Positions 62,584 to 64,000 of a stretch of 64,000 bases of DNA are shown here, one piece after another (positions within the stretch are counted from its first letter, which is position 1; each line of letters begins with the position of its first letter). The DNA is from Jiangella alkaliphila (GTDB taxonomy: Bacteria > Actinomycetota > Actinomycetes > Jiangellales > Jiangellaceae). The DNA is taken from assembly GCF_900105925.1 (NCBI RefSeq), contig NZ_LT629791.1:7286001-7350000 (forward strand). The letters are read 5' to 3'. The position numbers were made by a program, and so were the translations under genes. Under the pieces are notes generated by a model. That model did not search any database, was not told where the DNA came from, and saw only the letters and a program-made list of their open reading frames with translations.

Positions 62584-63630
62584 ATGCAACGGGCGGTACG
62601 CGCGCTACTCGGCTCCCGCTGGCCCCTGCTCGGCATGGCCGGCGCCCTCGCCGCCGTCGTGGTGGCCATCATCGTCGCCGCCACGGGCGGCAGCCTCGCG
62701 CAGGCGGCGCTCGCCCTGCTGCTGGGATTGACGTTGATCGGCCTGGTCGTGGTCGGGTCGAGCGCCCGCGAGGCGGAGCAGCGCGCCCGCAAGACGGAGA
62801 AGCAGCTCAAATCGCTCGCCGACTCCGTCGCGTCGGTCGCGACGTCGGTCCAGGCGGTCGAGGCGCGGCAGAACGACCCCAGCGGCGGGCCGCTCGCCGC
62901 GATCATCGGGGCGCAGCGGCTCGACGCCGCGGTGCGCCACGACGAGCTGGTCGCGCTGCACGAAGGGCTGCGCGCCGATCTGCACGCCACGCTGACCGAG
63001 CAGCAGCTGGCCGAGCTGTCCGCGCTGGCCAACCTGTACGCGATGCTCGGCGCCGACGACGAGGTCCCGGCGTTCGGCGGGTTCGCGGCGTCGCCGCAGA
63101 CGGTGCTCCGGCTGGCCTCGCTGGTGCGCCGGCTGCCGGCCGACGCGCTGATCGTCGAGTGCGGCAGCGGCAGCTCGACGGTCTGGCTCGCGCTGGCCTG
63201 CCGGAAGGCCGGGAAGGGCCGCGTCGTCGCGCTCGAGCACCACGAGCTATACGCCGGGCGCACCCGCGAGGCGCTGGCCCGGCACGGCCTCGGCGACGTC
63301 GCCGAGGTGCGGGCCGCGCCGCTCGAGCCGGTCACCGTCGGCGGCGAGAAGCACGACTGGTACGCCGCGCCCCAGTGGACCGACCTGCGCGGCATCGACC
63401 TGCTGTTCGTCGACGGGCCGCCCGGCAGCGTCGGGCCGCGCTCGCGGTACCCCGCGTTCCCGCTGCTGGCGACCGCCCTCGACGACGGCGCCGTCGTCGC
63501 GCTCGACGACGCGCAGCGGCCCGACGAGGCCGACATCGCCGCCGACTGGCTGGCCGAAGCCGTCGACGGTGTCCGGCTCGCCGACGACGACCTGGTCGGC
63601 CGCACCCGCTTCTTCACCGCCACGCGCTAG
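62584..63630 (+). CDS. Membrane-anchored class I SAM methyltransferase
   Basis: This 348-residue protein has two N-terminal membrane helices (about 15-33 and 38-58). A short coiled coil follows (EAEQRARKTEKQLKSLADSVASVATSVQAVEARQ). Then comes a Methyltransf_24-like Rossmann domain (about 180-345: LIVECGSGSSTVWLALACRK with motif I ECGSGSS, VVALEHHELYAGRTREAL and LLFVDGPPGSVGPRSRYPA). It probably methylates a glycan or acceptor at the membrane. GGAG lies about 8 nt before the ATG. The stop overlaps that of the convergent HxlR gene by 4 bp (CTAG). The membrane fusion is unusual for this family. Confidence 0.87.
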   Translation: MQRAVRALLGSRWPLLGMAGALAAVVVAIIVAATGGSLAQAALALLLGLTLIGLVVVGSSAREAEQRARKTEKQLKSLADSVASVATSVQAVEARQNDPSGGPLAAIIGAQRLDAAVRHDELVALHEGLRADLHATLTEQQLAELSALANLYAMLGADDEVPAFGGFAASPQTVLRLASLVRRLPADALIVECGSGSSTVWLALACRKAGKGRVVALEHHELYAGRTREALARHGLGDVAEVRAAPLEPVTVGGEKHDWYAAPQWTDLRGIDLLFVDGPPGSVGPRSRYPAFPLLATALDDGAVVALDDAQRPDEADIAADWLAEAVDGVRLADDDLVGRTRFFTATR

Positions 63631-63974
63631 CGCCCGGCGGCGTCGTACGCCTCCTGTGCCGCGACGACGTCGTGGGTGCGCAGGGCGATCCAGTCCAGCA
63701 GGCCCTGCAGCGGGACGGTCAGCTCGCGGCCCAGCGGGCTGAGCTCGTAACTGACCCGCGGCGGCACCGTGGGCTCGACCGTGCGCAGCACCATGCCGTC
63801 GCGGGTCAGCTCGCGCAGCTTGAGCGAGAGCATCCGCTCGCTGATGCCGCCGATGCGGTCGCGCAGTAGGTAGAACCGCAGCGGCCCATCACTCAGCGCA
63901 GCGAGCACGAGGACGCCCCACCGGCTGGTGACGCGGTCGAGCACGCGGCGGCCGGGACAGTCGCTGTTGAACAC
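63627..63974 (-). CDS. HxlR-family helix-turn-helix regulator (start may lie outside window)
   Basis: This protein of at least 115 residues has the HxlR winged helix: CPGRRVLDRVTSRWGVLVLAAL, GPLRFYLLRDRIGGISERMLSLKLRELTRDGMV and YELSPLGRELTVPL. The single cysteine near the N-terminus (SDCPG) is the conserved one that senses redox or electrophiles in family members. The GTG at 63974 gives this length, but the frame remains open to the right edge (reading PDPLSDVF), so the true start may be beyond the window. It is convergent with the methyltransferase; its target gene is probably off-window. Confidence 0.88.
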   Translation of the reverse strand: MFNSDCPGRRVLDRVTSRWGVLVLAALSDGPLRFYLLRDRIGGISERMLSLKLRELTRDGMVLRTVEPTVPPRVSYELSPLGRELTVPLQGLLDWIALRTHDVVAAQEAYDAAGR

Positions 63975-64000
63975 GTCACTCAGCGGATCGGGCTGGGGAC

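Noticed and set aside
1-64000. tRNA, rRNA or riboswitch genes
   Set aside because: I looked in the longer gaps (17701-18161, 56208-56596, 57161-57369, 61213-61446) and found no cloverleaf or known riboswitch core. A covariance-model search would be decisive.

Overview
The window is very GC-rich chromosomal DNA of a high-GC actinomycete. The best evidence is a conserved actinobacterial block at 10.5-23.5 kb: DUF3499, a zincin-like metallopeptidase homologue, DUF5719, a large membrane GT2 glycosyltransferase, a WhiB2-type iron-sulfur regulator, the coenzyme F420 genes fbiA and fbiB, and a TIGR03089 protein. GTG starts, 4-bp GTGA/ATGA gene overlaps and Tat or lipoprotein exports fit this. I cannot fix the genus from sequence alone; an F420-making, Jiangella-like actinomycete is a guess.

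Region 1 (1-10.3 kb, minus strand): a giant secreted modular beta-helix/Ig-like protein, at least 2677 codons long and cut by the left window edge. Upstream on the same strand lie an OmpR/PhoB-type response regulator and its HAMP sensor kinase. A spaced direct repeat lies between regulator and giant gene. Region 2 (10.5-23.5 kb): the conserved core block plus a GNAT acetyltransferase, an AlkA-like DNA glycosylase and one unrecognised gene. Region 3 (23.7-29.0 kb): a LacI regulator facing a sugar ABC importer operon (lipoprotein and two permeases, no ATPase) that ends in a serine beta-lactamase-fold esterase. A tandem operator-like repeat lies in the divergent promoter.

Region 4 (29.7-63.6 kb): a long, mosaic surface-glycan region. 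It contains at least eight glycosyltransferase genes, several of them two-domain fusions or carrying helical N-terminal extensions. It also has two acyltransferase-3/SGNH O-acylation proteins, a polysaccharide pyruvyl transferase, UDP-GlcNAc 2-epimerase (wecB), an aquaporin and a membrane-anchored methyltransferase. No flippase, polymerase or ABC exporter is visible, so the pathway must be completed elsewhere. Two insertions interrupt it. The first is a WXG100/ESX-like group with a propeller-like lipoprotein (32.5-36.1 kb). The second is an HTH-STAND NTPase-WD40 gene with a small secreted protein and a frameshifted IS1380-type transposase remnant (56.2-61.2 kb). Several genes in 32.9-46 kb look less GC-rich than their surroundings, consistent with acquisition.

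Working together, UDP-ManNAc from WecB, the GT2/GT4/GT-B enzymes, pyruvylation and O-acylation would build and decorate a cell-wall or extracellular polymer. The giant secreted protein and the DUF5719/GT2 pair point to further investment in the cell surface. No tRNA, rRNA or CRISPR array was found.
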